From: Proteobacteria bacterium SG_bin4
Lineage (GTDB): Bacteria; Pseudomonadota; Gammaproteobacteria; Burkholderiales; Nitrosomonadaceae
DNA: 64,000 nucleotides
NCBI GenBank assembly: GCA_002083395.1
Contig: LWDH01000035.1
Span: forward strand, 1-64,000
Reading direction: 5' to 3'
In this document: positions 42,689 through 52,088 of the stretch, piece after piece
Position numbering within the stretch: position 1 is the first letter of the stretch
How the letters are laid out: the number at the start of each line of letters is the position of its first letter
The notes under the pieces: model-generated
Told to the model about the DNA's origin: nothing
Seen by the model: the letters and a program-made list of their open reading frames with translations, nothing else
The model's database searches: none
Position numbers and translations under genes: made by a program

Positions 42689-45361
42689 TTACTTGACGGA
42701 ATGGATGGCGCGAATCTTGGTTTTTTGCAGAACCGGTTTGAGCATGCTTTCAATCTCAGGCGCCGGTACCGGTTTGCTGAAATAATAACCTTGGTAATGA
42801 TTACATTTTTGTTCGGTAAGGAATGACAACTGTTCTTCTATTTCGATTCCTTCCGCGATGACGTCCAATTCCAGGCTATGCGCCATTGCAATAATCGCCG
42901 CAACGATGGTTCGATCGTTCTTATCCGTAACAATGTCGCGCACAAAGGATCGGTCAATTTTAAGCGTATGGATGGGGAATTTCTTCAAGTAGCTGAGACT
43001 TGAATAACCGGTTCCAAAATCGTCAATGGAAATGTGTAATCCCATTGCATGCAGGCGGCTCAACGTTTCGACTACTTTATCAATGTTATCAATCAGCATG
43101 CTTTCGGTAATTTCCAGCGAAATATATTTCGCGTCTACCTCTGTTTCCTTAAGAATGCGTGAGATATTGGTAATTAAATCCTTATCGCGGAATTGCCGGG
43201 CAGATAAGTTAATAGCAATCCGTGGCACGTACAGGCCTTGACTTTGCCATGCTTTGATTTGCAAACAGACCGTTTTCAATACCCACTCGCCGATGGGAAT
43301 AATCAATCCTGTCTCTTCCGCCAGGTTGATAAATTTGTCCGGCGATACCAACTGATGCACCGGATGCTTCCAGCGCAACAATGCTTCGAGTCCGTAGAGT
43401 TGATGATTGGGCATGTCCATCACGGGCTGGTAATGCAGTAACAGCTCGTTCCGTTCCATCGCGTATCGCAGATCCAGACTTAAGGTATGTCTTTCATACG
43501 CGGATTTGTTAAGCTCATCGGTGAAGAACTGGTAATTGTTCCGGCCATTTTCCTTGGCATGGTACATGGCGACATCACTGTTTCTCAGCAACGTTTCAGC
43601 GGTTCCGCCATCGTTGGGGAATACCGCAATGCCGATGCTGCCGCCGATGTGAAGCTCGTTTCCATGAATATAAAAAGGCTGCAGCAAAGAATCCAGAATT
43701 TTTTGTGCAACCTTTGCGGCATCGAGTGATTCGGCAATGGAATTGAGCACGACAATAAATTCATCACCACCTTGACGAGCTACCGTGTCTTCGGTACGGA
43801 CACAAAATTTTAAGCGATTGGCGACGGCTTTTAGCAATAAATCCCCGATATCGTGCCCGAGCGAATCATTAATCGTTTTGAAGTGATCCAAGTCGATAAA
43901 AAGCACTGCCATCTGCCGTTGCCGCCGGGTATCATGGACCAGAGCCTGTTCAACCCGATCCTGCAACAAATGACGATTCGGCAAACCGGTCAATGCATCG
44001 TGCGTCGCCATCTCAACAATGCGTTTCTCGGCTTCCTTACGTTCATACCATCTACCTAGATCGTGAGCGATGGTTCCGATCAGGTTTTGCTGATAAACCA
44101 ATCCATGCGGCGCGCCGCGAGTGAATGCCACTTGCAGCGATCCACACTGCTGGCTGTTTGCGATCACTGCGGCTTCGATACAATCGGGCAAATGATCCTG
44201 ATATCCCGGGGTGGTAATCTGATTGTTTTCGAGGTTGATTTTGGCGGCGACCGTTTCCTGGTTTTCAAAAGCTGACAGCAAAAAACTTAAAATATTTTTG
44301 CAGGTCTCTTCGATGCTCTGATCTTGTGCCAAACAATTTCTAATTTTCTGCAGGCAGATGTTTTCCTTTAACCGCTCGTTCAAGTAAGATTCTTTCTGTT
44401 TAATTGATCGTTGGATGAAAGGCAAAGTCAACCAGTGAATTGCTGCGATTCCAAACAATAAAATCAAAGCCAGAAAGGTAACGATGATTTTAACTTGATG
44501 CGTGAGATAGCTATTGAGTTCATCTTTATCTATTTTCAGAACAGCGCCAAGTCCGTAGGCGACGGGTGAATGCGCCGCGACCACATCGACTTGCCGGTAA
44601 TCCTTAACAAATTTCGTGCCCGTTTCGCCATTCAATGCATAATGGATGGGTAACGGCTTATTATTCATAATACGCTGTATCCGCTTGAATTGATTGCCGT
44701 CAAAAGCGCGGAAAAAACAATCCATCTCGAGTCTATTGTTTGCGACTGGCGCGCACAGTAAAAAATCGCCGGTTTCGCCAATCAGAGGCGCTTCCGTGAA
44801 GATTCGCGTGAGATCCGGTAATGGTTCTTCCGTAGTAATGCGGCCAATTAATTGGCGGTCTTGGTTAAATAGCCGGATCGAGTTTTGTAATACAAAGCCT
44901 TGATTCCAGAACAATAAGGTGTGAACATCGGGATGGGCGTTTAACTCCACGGGAAGCGTGGCTCGCTGCGCGACATTACCATCCGTTATCATCAAGTTAT
45001 CGTTAGCATCGTAAATGCTGATACTTGAAAAATGCGTTGTAAGGATTTTTTCCGCAGACTCGCGTAATCCAGCAATACCTTCGGATTTGGATTCATCCGA
45101 ATAAATTTTTTCCAGACTTTGTGTTAAAAAAATGCGCGTGGATATGGCCCGGGTATTTGCTACCGAATGCGTGATCTGATTTTCGATCAGTTTTACAGTG
45201 TTTTCCAGCGTGGCTTTGAGACCGGTAGCCGTCATGGATTCGATCTGCCGTTGCATGACGGTGTAAACCGACAGGCCCGTCAGAATAATCAATGTTGTCA
45301 GTGTCAAGCCACTTATTACAATTGTTTTTGTGCCGCCCTGATTGCTGAAGAAACGAAGCAT
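42689..45361 (-). CDS. Membrane-bound GGDEF-EAL cyclic-di-GMP protein
   Basis: An 890-residue protein: membrane segment about 15-36, a periplasmic sensor region of some 240 residues resembling a dCache-type fold (not certain), a second membrane segment about 290-308, a cytoplasmic GAF-like region, then GGDEF (about 530, with RTED I-site five residues before it) and EAL (EALLRW about 656, LEITES, DDFGTGYSS, AEGIE). Both catalytic motif sets are intact. Its stop is just upstream of the clpB promoter. It senses a periplasmic signal, by inference. Confidence 0.92.
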   Translation of the reverse strand: MLRFFSNQGGTKTIVISGLTLTTLIILTGLSVYTVMQRQIESMTATGLKATLENTVKLIENQITHSVANTRAISTRIFLTQSLEKIYSDESKSEGIAGLRESAEKILTTHFSSISIYDANDNLMITDGNVAQRATLPVELNAHPDVHTLLFWNQGFVLQNSIRLFNQDRQLIGRITTEEPLPDLTRIFTEAPLIGETGDFLLCAPVANNRLEMDCFFRAFDGNQFKRIQRIMNNKPLPIHYALNGETGTKFVKDYRQVDVVAAHSPVAYGLGAVLKIDKDELNSYLTHQVKIIVTFLALILLFGIAAIHWLTLPFIQRSIKQKESYLNERLKENICLQKIRNCLAQDQSIEETCKNILSFLLSAFENQETVAAKINLENNQITTPGYQDHLPDCIEAAVIANSQQCGSLQVAFTRGAPHGLVYQQNLIGTIAHDLGRWYERKEAEKRIVEMATHDALTGLPNRHLLQDRVEQALVHDTRRQRQMAVLFIDLDHFKTINDSLGHDIGDLLLKAVANRLKFCVRTEDTVARQGGDEFIVVLNSIAESLDAAKVAQKILDSLLQPFYIHGNELHIGGSIGIAVFPNDGGTAETLLRNSDVAMYHAKENGRNNYQFFTDELNKSAYERHTLSLDLRYAMERNELLLHYQPVMDMPNHQLYGLEALLRWKHPVHQLVSPDKFINLAEETGLIIPIGEWVLKTVCLQIKAWQSQGLYVPRIAINLSARQFRDKDLITNISRILKETEVDAKYISLEITESMLIDNIDKVVETLSRLHAMGLHISIDDFGTGYSSLSYLKKFPIHTLKIDRSFVRDIVTDKNDRTIVAAIIAMAHSLELDVIAEGIEIEEQLSFLTEQKCNHYQGYYFSKPVPAPEIESMLKPVLQKTKIRAIHSVK

Positions 45362-45566
45362 TGCTTGTGATTGCCTGTTATATGAAGTTTTGGAATCGAT
45401 TCAAAGGCATGTATTATCGGTTATTCTATACAATACTTAAGTATGCATTTAGATGGTTTTTTCCGCTCAATTCTCAGAATGCAGTATTCCAACGGGGTTT
45501 GGCGGTGACTGCGGTTTTAAAGATCGATAAAGCGGTTGCGATGTTTACCGCTGATAACTTGCTTGG

Positions 45567-47060
45567 TTAATCCGGAATTTTTTTCTTCGCGGCTTCGGGG
45601 TAGGGATACAAAATATTCAGCGCCACACTTTTACCGGCGGTTTCAACGATGCGCACGTGCTCGCGCCGGAATTCGCGCGCATGGCGAAGCCCGCACGAAT
45701 GCGCGATCATGTTGATTTCTTTGTTAACATTCCGGGCATAATTGGCGACGCGCAGATATTTTTCTTCCACCACCAGGCCGTTTTGCAGCCGCTCATCGTG
45801 CGTGGTGATACCGGTGGGGCAGGTATTCAAATGGCAACGCATTGCCTGGATGCAACCGAGCGAGAACATGAAACCGCGTGCGGTATTGACAAAATCGGCG
45901 CCGGCGCACAATGCCCAAGCGCCTTCCGCCGATGTCACCAGCTTACCGGCCGCAATAACGATAATGCGTTTTTTCAAATCTGCCTGCAGCAATGCATCGA
46001 CTACCCGCGGTAACGCCTCGGCAATCGGCAAACTGACATGATCCATCAAAGTTTGCGGTGCTGCGCCGCTGCCGCCTTCACCGCCGTCGATGGTGAGAAA
46101 ATCCGGCGCATATTCCAACCCCCGGCGGTTGATGCTGTCGCACAATTCGTTGATGAAATTCCAGCCGCCGATCGCGGTTTTAACGCCGACTGGACGGCCG
46201 GTCAATTCGCGGATGTAACGGATTTTGTCGAGCAACTCGTCGATGTTGTTGATGTCCTTGTGGCGGTTCGGGCTGATCGAATCCTGATGCACCGGGATGC
46301 CGCGAATGGCGGCGATCTCCTCGTGTACCTTACCGGCGGGCAGCAAACCGCCCTTACCGGGTTTCGCGCCCTGCGACAACTTGATTTCAAACGCCTTGAC
46401 CACCTTGCTCAATTCTTTTGCACGTTGCGGCGAGAAATTGCCTTGCTCATCGCGGATGCCGTATTTTGCAGTGCCGATCTGCATAATCACATCGCAATCA
46501 CCTTCCAGATGATACGGCGACAACCCGCCTTCGCCGGTATTCAACCAGCAACCCGCTTGCGCCGCGCCCAACGACAACGCTCGCACCGCCGGCTTTGAAA
46601 TCGCGCCGTAACTCATGCCGCTGATATTGATGATCGATTTCGCCTCGAACGGATGTTCGCAATAGCCCTCGCCGATCCGCAAAGACGGCGTCGGCAACTG
46701 ATCCTCTTCCTGAATCGGAAAAGCGGCGTTGACGAAAATGATCGAACCCGGCTGGCGCAAATCGTTGGTCGATCCGAAGCCGACCAAACTGCCCTTATTT
46801 TTGGAATTCTTGTAAATCCAGCCGCGGGTGGCGCGGTTGAACGGCATTTCATCGCGGTCATTGGCGAAAAAATACTGCCGGAAATACTTGCCCTGGATTT
46901 CGAAAAAATAGCGCAGCCGACCGATCACCGGATAATTGCGCAGAATCGAATGCTTCTTTTGCGTGATGTCCTGGATGAACCAGACGACGATCAAACCGAC
47001 AACAGCCACACCCAGCATCGTCGCGATACTATAAAAGATAAAGTCAAATGCGCCGGACAT
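45567..47060 (-). CDS. FMN-binding glutamate synthase family protein, membrane-anchored
   Basis: A 497-residue protein matching the FMN/FeS central domain of the glutamate synthase large subunit (PF01645): EAKSIINISGMSYGAIS, GEGGLSPYHLEGDCD, KLSQGAKPGKGG, DGGEGGSGAAP and CPTGITTHD. An N-terminal membrane segment (about 8-29) precedes it. The glutaminase and synthase N-terminal domains of GltB are absent, so the true substrate is uncertain; such stand-alone proteins are annotated as glutamate synthase-like. It is divergent from nadC. Confidence 0.85.
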   Translation of the reverse strand: MSGAFDFIFYSIATMLGVAVVGLIVVWFIQDITQKKHSILRNYPVIGRLRYFFEIQGKYFRQYFFANDRDEMPFNRATRGWIYKNSKNKGSLVGFGSTNDLRQPGSIIFVNAAFPIQEEDQLPTPSLRIGEGYCEHPFEAKSIINISGMSYGAISKPAVRALSLGAAQAGCWLNTGEGGLSPYHLEGDCDVIMQIGTAKYGIRDEQGNFSPQRAKELSKVVKAFEIKLSQGAKPGKGGLLPAGKVHEEIAAIRGIPVHQDSISPNRHKDINNIDELLDKIRYIRELTGRPVGVKTAIGGWNFINELCDSINRRGLEYAPDFLTIDGGEGGSGAAPQTLMDHVSLPIAEALPRVVDALLQADLKKRIIVIAAGKLVTSAEGAWALCAGADFVNTARGFMFSLGCIQAMRCHLNTCPTGITTHDERLQNGLVVEEKYLRVANYARNVNKEINMIAHSCGLRHAREFRREHVRIVETAGKSVALNILYPYPEAAKKKIPD

Positions 47061-47169
47061 GTCGTCTCCTTATTCCGCGGGCCAATCGCTATACTAGCTG
47101 TTCAAGGAACGTTAGTGAACAACTTGAGTACACTATAATGCACGGCTTGACAGCTCAAAAGGATAAAAA

Positions 47170-48015
47170 TTGCAAGATTTACACAATGAAATTCACACCA
47201 ACGTGCAACGCGCATTGCAAGAGGATATCGGCAGCGGCGATCTGACGGCGTCGTTGATTCCGGATGACAAAGCCCTGCAGGCCACTGTGATCAGCCGGGA
47301 AAACGCGGTGGTATGCGGTACGCAGTGGTTCGACGCATGTTTCCGATCGCTGGATCCGGCGATTGCTGTCGAATGGTTTGCCCAGGATAGCGAGACGGTA
47401 GAGGCCGGGCAGGTGTTATGCGCCATTCGCGGCAATGCCCGCGCATTGTTGACAGCGGAGCGCTCGGCGTTGAATTTTTTGCAATTGCTGTCCGCTGTGG
47501 CGACGCAAACGCGGCGGTTTGCCGATGCCATCGCCGGAACCGGCGCGGTGATTGTCGATACCCGAAAAACGCTGCCGGGATTGCGGTTGGCGCAGAAATA
47601 CGCGGTCACGTGCGGCGGCGGCGTGAATCATCGCATCGGGTTGTACGACGGAATTCTGATCAAGGAAAACCACATCATCGCCGCCGGAGGCATTCAACCG
47701 GCGTTAAACAGAGCCCGGGAAATCGCCCCGCCGGGCGTGTTTATCCAAATTGAAGTGGAATCGTTAGCGGAATTGGGCGAAGCGCTGGCCGCCGGCGCAC
47801 GCATGATATTGCTGGATAATTTTACATTTGCGCAATTAAGCGAAGCCGTCGTATTAACGCGCCAACAGGCGGATGCGCCGGTGATTCTCGAAGCTTCCGG
47901 CAACATTACCTTGGAAAATGTGCGTCAGGTGGCGGAAACCGGCGTCGACCGGATATCGATCGGCAGCCTGACCAAGAATATCCAAGCGGTGGATTTGTCG
48001 ATGCGGTTCGCATGA
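47170..48015 (+). CDS. nadC: Nicotinate-nucleotide pyrophosphorylase (quinolinate phosphoribosyltransferase)
   Basis: Makes nicotinate mononucleotide from quinolinate and PRPP in NAD synthesis. 281 residues with ALQEDIGSGDLTA, AERSALNFLQLLSA, VDTRKTLPGLR, GGGVNHRIGLYDGILIKENH and ASGNITLENV. The start is TTG 47170, supported by AAGGA at 47159-47163; no ATG in frame is nearby. Confidence 0.96.
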   Translation: MQDLHNEIHTNVQRALQEDIGSGDLTASLIPDDKALQATVISRENAVVCGTQWFDACFRSLDPAIAVEWFAQDSETVEAGQVLCAIRGNARALLTAERSALNFLQLLSAVATQTRRFADAIAGTGAVIVDTRKTLPGLRLAQKYAVTCGGGVNHRIGLYDGILIKENHIIAAGGIQPALNRAREIAPPGVFIQIEVESLAELGEALAAGARMILLDNFTFAQLSEAVVLTRQQADAPVILEASGNITLENVRQVAETGVDRISIGSLTKNIQAVDLSMRFA

Positions 48016-48048
48016 AGCGCGCGCCGGGAACGGGCGCGCGTTGCGGGA

Positions 48049-48696
48049 TTACTTGCTGTCCATCGTGTTGATGAACGCATTGGCTTCGTTGATCGAGCGT
48101 TCCATCGAAGCGATTAGCGCCGAGACGTCGGATTTGATATTGCCGAGTTCACCTTTGAGCGATGCGATGGCGCGGGCGTTGAGGTTGTGCTTGAGGTACA
48201 TAACTTGATCGTTGAACACCGTCAGAATCGGCTGGATTTTGCTTTCCGCCTGCTTCATCGACGAGATGAGCTGATGGTAATGCGCTTGGGTGGCTTCAAG
48301 TTTACGTTGGCTGTTTTGCCGCATGGAGGCGTTGCTGTATTGCGTGATTTCCTGTTTCCATTCGGTGAATAACGCTTCCGATACGCTTTCGATATCGGCG
48401 ATGCGGCTGCGGACTTCTTCGGCTTTGCCGAGACTGGCTTCATAGGCGTCATTCAGGCGTTTGTAAGTGGCTTCCAGATCGCCGCCCTGGAAGTGGGTGG
48501 CGGCGGTGAATTGTTCCAATGCCGATTTGAATTGTTCCTTAGTTTCCTGCTGGGTGTCGCGGGCTTTTTCAACGCGGTACACCATCACGTCGCGCTTCGG
48601 AATGCCGACTTTTTCCAGTCCTTCGAGGTACATTGTGGTACAGGCGGTGAGCAGCAGGATTAATACCAGCATGAGTAGACGGATAGACTGATTCAT
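48049..48696 (-). CDS. DUF2959 family lipoprotein
   Basis: A 215-residue protein with a lipoprotein signal (LLLTAC at about 15-19) and a helical, charged body with YLEGLEKVGIPKRDVMVYRVEKAR, the hallmark of DUF2959, and long coiled-coil segments (about 60-180). The function is unknown. It is 50 nt downstream of the Tam41-like gene and on the same strand, so it could belong to the lipid gene set, though its family is also found elsewhere. Confidence 0.85.
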   Translation of the reverse strand: MNQSIRLLMLVLILLLTACTTMYLEGLEKVGIPKRDVMVYRVEKARDTQQETKEQFKSALEQFTAATHFQGGDLEATYKRLNDAYEASLGKAEEVRSRIADIESVSEALFTEWKQEITQYSNASMRQNSQRKLEATQAHYHQLISSMKQAESKIQPILTVFNDQVMYLKHNLNARAIASLKGELGNIKSDVSALIASMERSINEANAFINTMDSK

Positions 48697-48746
48697 AGAT
48701 TTTCTCCAATGAAAGTTTTGGTGGATAGTTTAATGCATGATGACCG

Positions 48747-49718
48747 TTAGCGTAACACGCCGCGGCGTATGAGCCGGCTGGCGACTTTCAAACCCCACAA
48801 GATCGGATGGCGGCGCAGCAGCGGCGTGACTTCGACGCGCACGCCGGTGTGGCGTTCGATTTTCCAGGCGGCGTAGTCGACGCTGTTGGCGAAGGTCAGC
48901 GTAGCTTTCGCCAGGCGCAGGATCGACAGAACCCGGCCTTGCCAGCGGCGCACACGCCAGCGCCACAAAGCCTGCTTTTGGGTTGCTGGATCGGTCAGGC
49001 AACGGTAGCAGCCGTCTGCTTGTTTCTCCAACATATCAGCCAGTAACGGGTGAGCGGCCGCAGTGAAACGGGTGAATGCGGTTAAGTTGGCATTCGCCAG
49101 ATGATTGGCGCGGCCCGCTTTCTCGGCGCGCAGTTCGGCGGCGTAAGTCAGTAACAAGCAGCGAGTCCACAGTTGTTCAACATTGTAACTGCCGGCTTCA
49201 AGCGCCCCTATGCCGGTTCGCAAAAAAGTCAGCACCGAATGCGCCATTGCTGCATACAGCCGCTGGCGGACGGTGCCGTCTCGCGCAAACAGCAGCCGCG
49301 ACGGCTGCGCGAAGCGCGCCCAGATATACGAATGGAACCATCCGCGTGCGCCGGCTTCAAAATCGCCGGTGGAAATCACTGCGTACTTGGCGCGCAGGAT
49401 TTTTCCCTGATGCGGCACTTCCAGATAAAACACATTCGGCGGCAGCCAGGCGTTGAAAAGGGCTAAATGCCGTTCGGGATAGGCTTTGCGGTAGTCGTCG
49501 ACAACCACGTACAGATCGACGATACCTTCGTCCAGACTGATCGCGGAATGCAAGCAGGAACCGTACAGCACGACGGCATCGAGTGCATCGCTAAAATGCT
49601 GAACCAGCGCATCGACCAGCGGTGCAAAATCCGGCGAGACCGGTTGATCGCTTTCTGCCGCGACGGCATCGAGCAACTCGGCGGGCAATGGTTCATGGGT
49701 GGCAGGCGTTAGAGTCAT
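48747..49718 (-). CDS. Tam41/Mmp37-like phosphatidate cytidylyltransferase
   Basis: A 323-residue nucleotidyltransferase-fold protein. Family signals of mitochondrial Tam41 (PF09139) are in order: LYGSCLHSA (GS at 53-54), IVDLYVVVDDY with D68, D74 and D75 as likely metal ligands, LPPNVFYLE (92-100), and KYAVISTGDF (111-120) followed by W and YIWARFAQP. Tam41 makes CDP-diacylglycerol from phosphatidic acid and CTP. A matching role here, or on ceramide phosphate, is inference. It starts 7 nt after the lipid kinase, implying consecutive steps. The C-terminus is basic and probably binds the membrane. Confidence 0.75.
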   Translation of the reverse strand: MTLTPATHEPLPAELLDAVAAESDQPVSPDFAPLVDALVQHFSDALDAVVLYGSCLHSAISLDEGIVDLYVVVDDYRKAYPERHLALFNAWLPPNVFYLEVPHQGKILRAKYAVISTGDFEAGARGWFHSYIWARFAQPSRLLFARDGTVRQRLYAAMAHSVLTFLRTGIGALEAGSYNVEQLWTRCLLLTYAAELRAEKAGRANHLANANLTAFTRFTAAAHPLLADMLEKQADGCYRCLTDPATQKQALWRWRVRRWQGRVLSILRLAKATLTFANSVDYAAWKIERHTGVRVEVTPLLRRHPILWGLKVASRLIRRGVLR

Positions 49719-49725
49719 GAAGTTC

Positions 49726-50715
49726 CTATAACACCAGAAATGTAACCGGTTCGGTGGCGGCGATGGTGATCGGCGATTGCGGCGCCGAACGGTACAATTC
49801 GCCGTCGACGATGTATTCGTCGTCCATTTCGATGGTCATGCGGGCAGTATTATGGCTGTAATAACCATCTTTTTCCTGCAGCACCTGGCCGCCACCGGAT
49901 AACAGCGGCCACAGCGAACGCCACAAGCGCTTGTGCTGCTGATCGACCAAGGTGACGTGCAGCGGCTCTGGTTCTTTGCCCCAGTACGGGCGGATATTGA
50001 GTAACAGGCAATGCAACGCGCTGACCAGGGCGAACAGGTAAGTGCCGCGGTACGTTCGCCCGTTGGCTTCGGTCAAGGTCAGGGTGACCGGCGACCAGGC
50101 GCTTTGCTGATGGCCGAACAACATGCCGAACAATGAGCGCAGCATGATTAATGCGGTGAAAATGCCGCCGGTGATACCGATCTGCTTGACCGGACTGCGC
50201 GAGAATTTAACGCCGCGGGCAACCAGGCCGACTGCGAAGAACATGCCGTAAATCGCCGGAATGCCTGGCTGTTCGATCCGCAGTACCGGGCGTTGCACCA
50301 GATGGGGCGCTGTTGGTTGGCGCAGATACTGATGCAAGCGCTGAATGATTGGCTCAGGTTTGCCTTGCATGCCTAAGTCCAGCGGCGTCATGTTGGTGGT
50401 GCCTCCGGGCACGATCATGATGAGCGGCCAGTCGGCGGGCGCGCGGGCCGCGAATAAATGGCCGAAAATCGCATGCGTGGTGCCGTCACCGGCGACGATC
50501 ACGAGCAGATCGATGTCCGCTTGCAGCAATTGCGTAATGGCGGTTCCGAAAGAAGCGGCATCCTGGGCTTCGCATACGATTAAATCCGGGATCGCATGCA
50601 GCGCTTGCCGGATCGAGGCCGCGCGCTTGCGTACTTGACCGCCCATCGGATTGAGCAGGCATCCGGCTTTGGCTGTCCCGGCTTTCAGCCGTTCGATGCG
50701 CGTGGTCAGCGTCAT
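49726..50715 (-). CDS. Diacylglycerol/ceramide kinase family lipid kinase
   Basis: A 329-residue protein with the DAGK catalytic fold: NPMGG at 22-26, VAGDGTTH at about 74-81 (the ATP-binding G-D-G-T) and VPGGTTNM near 102, a variant of the usual P-x-GTxND. The family includes DagK-like, YegS-like and sphingoid/ceramide kinases; substrate cannot be told from sequence. It lies between the CDP-alcohol transferase (25 nt upstream) and the Tam41-like gene (7 nt downstream), so it likely supplies the phospholipid acid that is then CTP-activated. Confidence 0.85.
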   Translation of the reverse strand: MTLTTRIERLKAGTAKAGCLLNPMGGQVRKRAASIRQALHAIPDLIVCEAQDAASFGTAITQLLQADIDLLVIVAGDGTTHAIFGHLFAARAPADWPLIMIVPGGTTNMTPLDLGMQGKPEPIIQRLHQYLRQPTAPHLVQRPVLRIEQPGIPAIYGMFFAVGLVARGVKFSRSPVKQIGITGGIFTALIMLRSLFGMLFGHQQSAWSPVTLTLTEANGRTYRGTYLFALVSALHCLLLNIRPYWGKEPEPLHVTLVDQQHKRLWRSLWPLLSGGGQVLQEKDGYYSHNTARMTIEMDDEYIVDGELYRSAPQSPITIAATEPVTFLVL

Positions 50716-50740
50716 GAGATTTGTTCAGCAGTTATCAAAG

Positions 50741-51973
50741 CTACGATAGCGGGAATGGTTTTTTCAGATTGACCGGTGCGCGGGTGAAGATTCTGACCGC
50801 CAAGATATCCCGGTCGCGTGCTGGATCGATATCCTGCAGCCAGGATGTCAGGGCTCCGCCTTGCAATTTAATTTTCCACGCGGTGACAACGCGCCAGAGG
50901 AGGAATACGGTGGAAGCCAGATGCCAGATGACGACCATCAGCAATCCGAAATCGGGTTGATCGGTGAGCCAGCCATAGCTGAGCAATACCAGATTCGGGT
51001 TGCGCCTCGCGGTGATGAGGCGGTTGAACGAGTCGAGTTTTTTCCAGATAAACATATCAAACGACGCTAAACCGAATTGGAAAGCGCCTTCGCATAAGCG
51101 GCCGCCGATATATCCGAGAAACATCAATGTCATCAGGACGCCCAGCCCGGTCAGCGGCGTTGCCGTTCCCGCCAGGCCGACGCCCCAGGCCACATACCAT
51201 AGCGGCGGGTGGACGATATCCAGGCCGTGATCCAATACATCACCCAAGCGGCTGGATGTGACGGTCACTCGCGCCAGCTTGCCGTCGACGGTGTCGAGGA
51301 AAGTCATGAACCAGCCCATGAACAAACCGATGCCGAACAATCCGTACCAAAACGCGACACCCGCCAGCACGGCCAATACGATGCTGGCGTAGGTAACATG
51401 GTTCGGCTGCCAACCTTGGCGCACGCAGTAATGCGTTGCCCAATACGCAGGGAACGGCCAGACCCATTTGGTGACGAAATCGGTAACGCCTTTATACGAT
51501 CCGGAAAACAGTTCTTTTTCCAGCAGTGGTTTGTTTTCCAGGCTGATCGGCAAAATATACGGCGGATCTTTCTTTTTCAAATTTTGCTGGACATCGATTT
51601 TCAGATCTCTCAAACCGATGCGCGGGATTGTCAGCAACGCGAATTTATAGTTGTGGTCTTTGTTGTTGTTGAGATTGCGCAATAACTGCGGTGCGTAGTT
51701 ACCATCGGTGAGGATCGCTGCGGGGCAACCTTCGTCATTGTATAACGCGACTTTTTTATCCAGTTCGAGCAAAGCTTTCAATACCCGCGCATCAAACAGG
51801 AAATTGGCGTTCAGAAACAGTGCCTGAGCACTGACAGGAATTTTCTCGGCATCGTCGGTGAATTTTAAATGCGTGTAAGGTCTCAGCATCCGCGCCAAGC
51901 GTTCACGCCCGGTTAGTCCCCAAATGGTTATTTCATCTTCACCGAAAATATAAATGTAGGTTGAAGTCGACAT
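50741..51973 (-). CDS. CDP-alcohol phosphatidyltransferase with NTase-like N-terminus
   Basis: A 410-residue protein from ATG 51973 (a TTG frame reaches 52042). The C-terminal half has several membrane segments and the complete CDP-alcohol motif DTVDGKLAR...GDVLDHGLD (about 225-250), which transfers a phosphatidyl group to an alcohol. The N-terminal 110 residues, with WGLTGRERLARML and FLNANFLFDARVLKALLE, resemble the back part of a sugar-phosphate nucleotidyltransferase but lack its GxGxR loop, so this part is degenerate or acquired a new role. The alcohol (glycerol phosphate, inositol or other) is unknown. Confidence 0.85.
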   Translation of the reverse strand: MSTSTYIYIFGEDEITIWGLTGRERLARMLRPYTHLKFTDDAEKIPVSAQALFLNANFLFDARVLKALLELDKKVALYNDEGCPAAILTDGNYAPQLLRNLNNNKDHNYKFALLTIPRIGLRDLKIDVQQNLKKKDPPYILPISLENKPLLEKELFSGSYKGVTDFVTKWVWPFPAYWATHYCVRQGWQPNHVTYASIVLAVLAGVAFWYGLFGIGLFMGWFMTFLDTVDGKLARVTVTSSRLGDVLDHGLDIVHPPLWYVAWGVGLAGTATPLTGLGVLMTLMFLGYIGGRLCEGAFQFGLASFDMFIWKKLDSFNRLITARRNPNLVLLSYGWLTDQPDFGLLMVVIWHLASTVFLLWRVVTAWKIKLQGGALTSWLQDIDPARDRDILAVRIFTRAPVNLKKPFPLS

Positions 51974-52088
51974 GTGTGATAGCTCAAGGGTGTTATTCTG
52001 ATTGGACCGTCCGATTTCGGGAAAAATGGTCGAGCCTTGCAAGACCCTGCGATTTTAGAGGTTTTCCAGCAACAATAACAGCTTGTTG

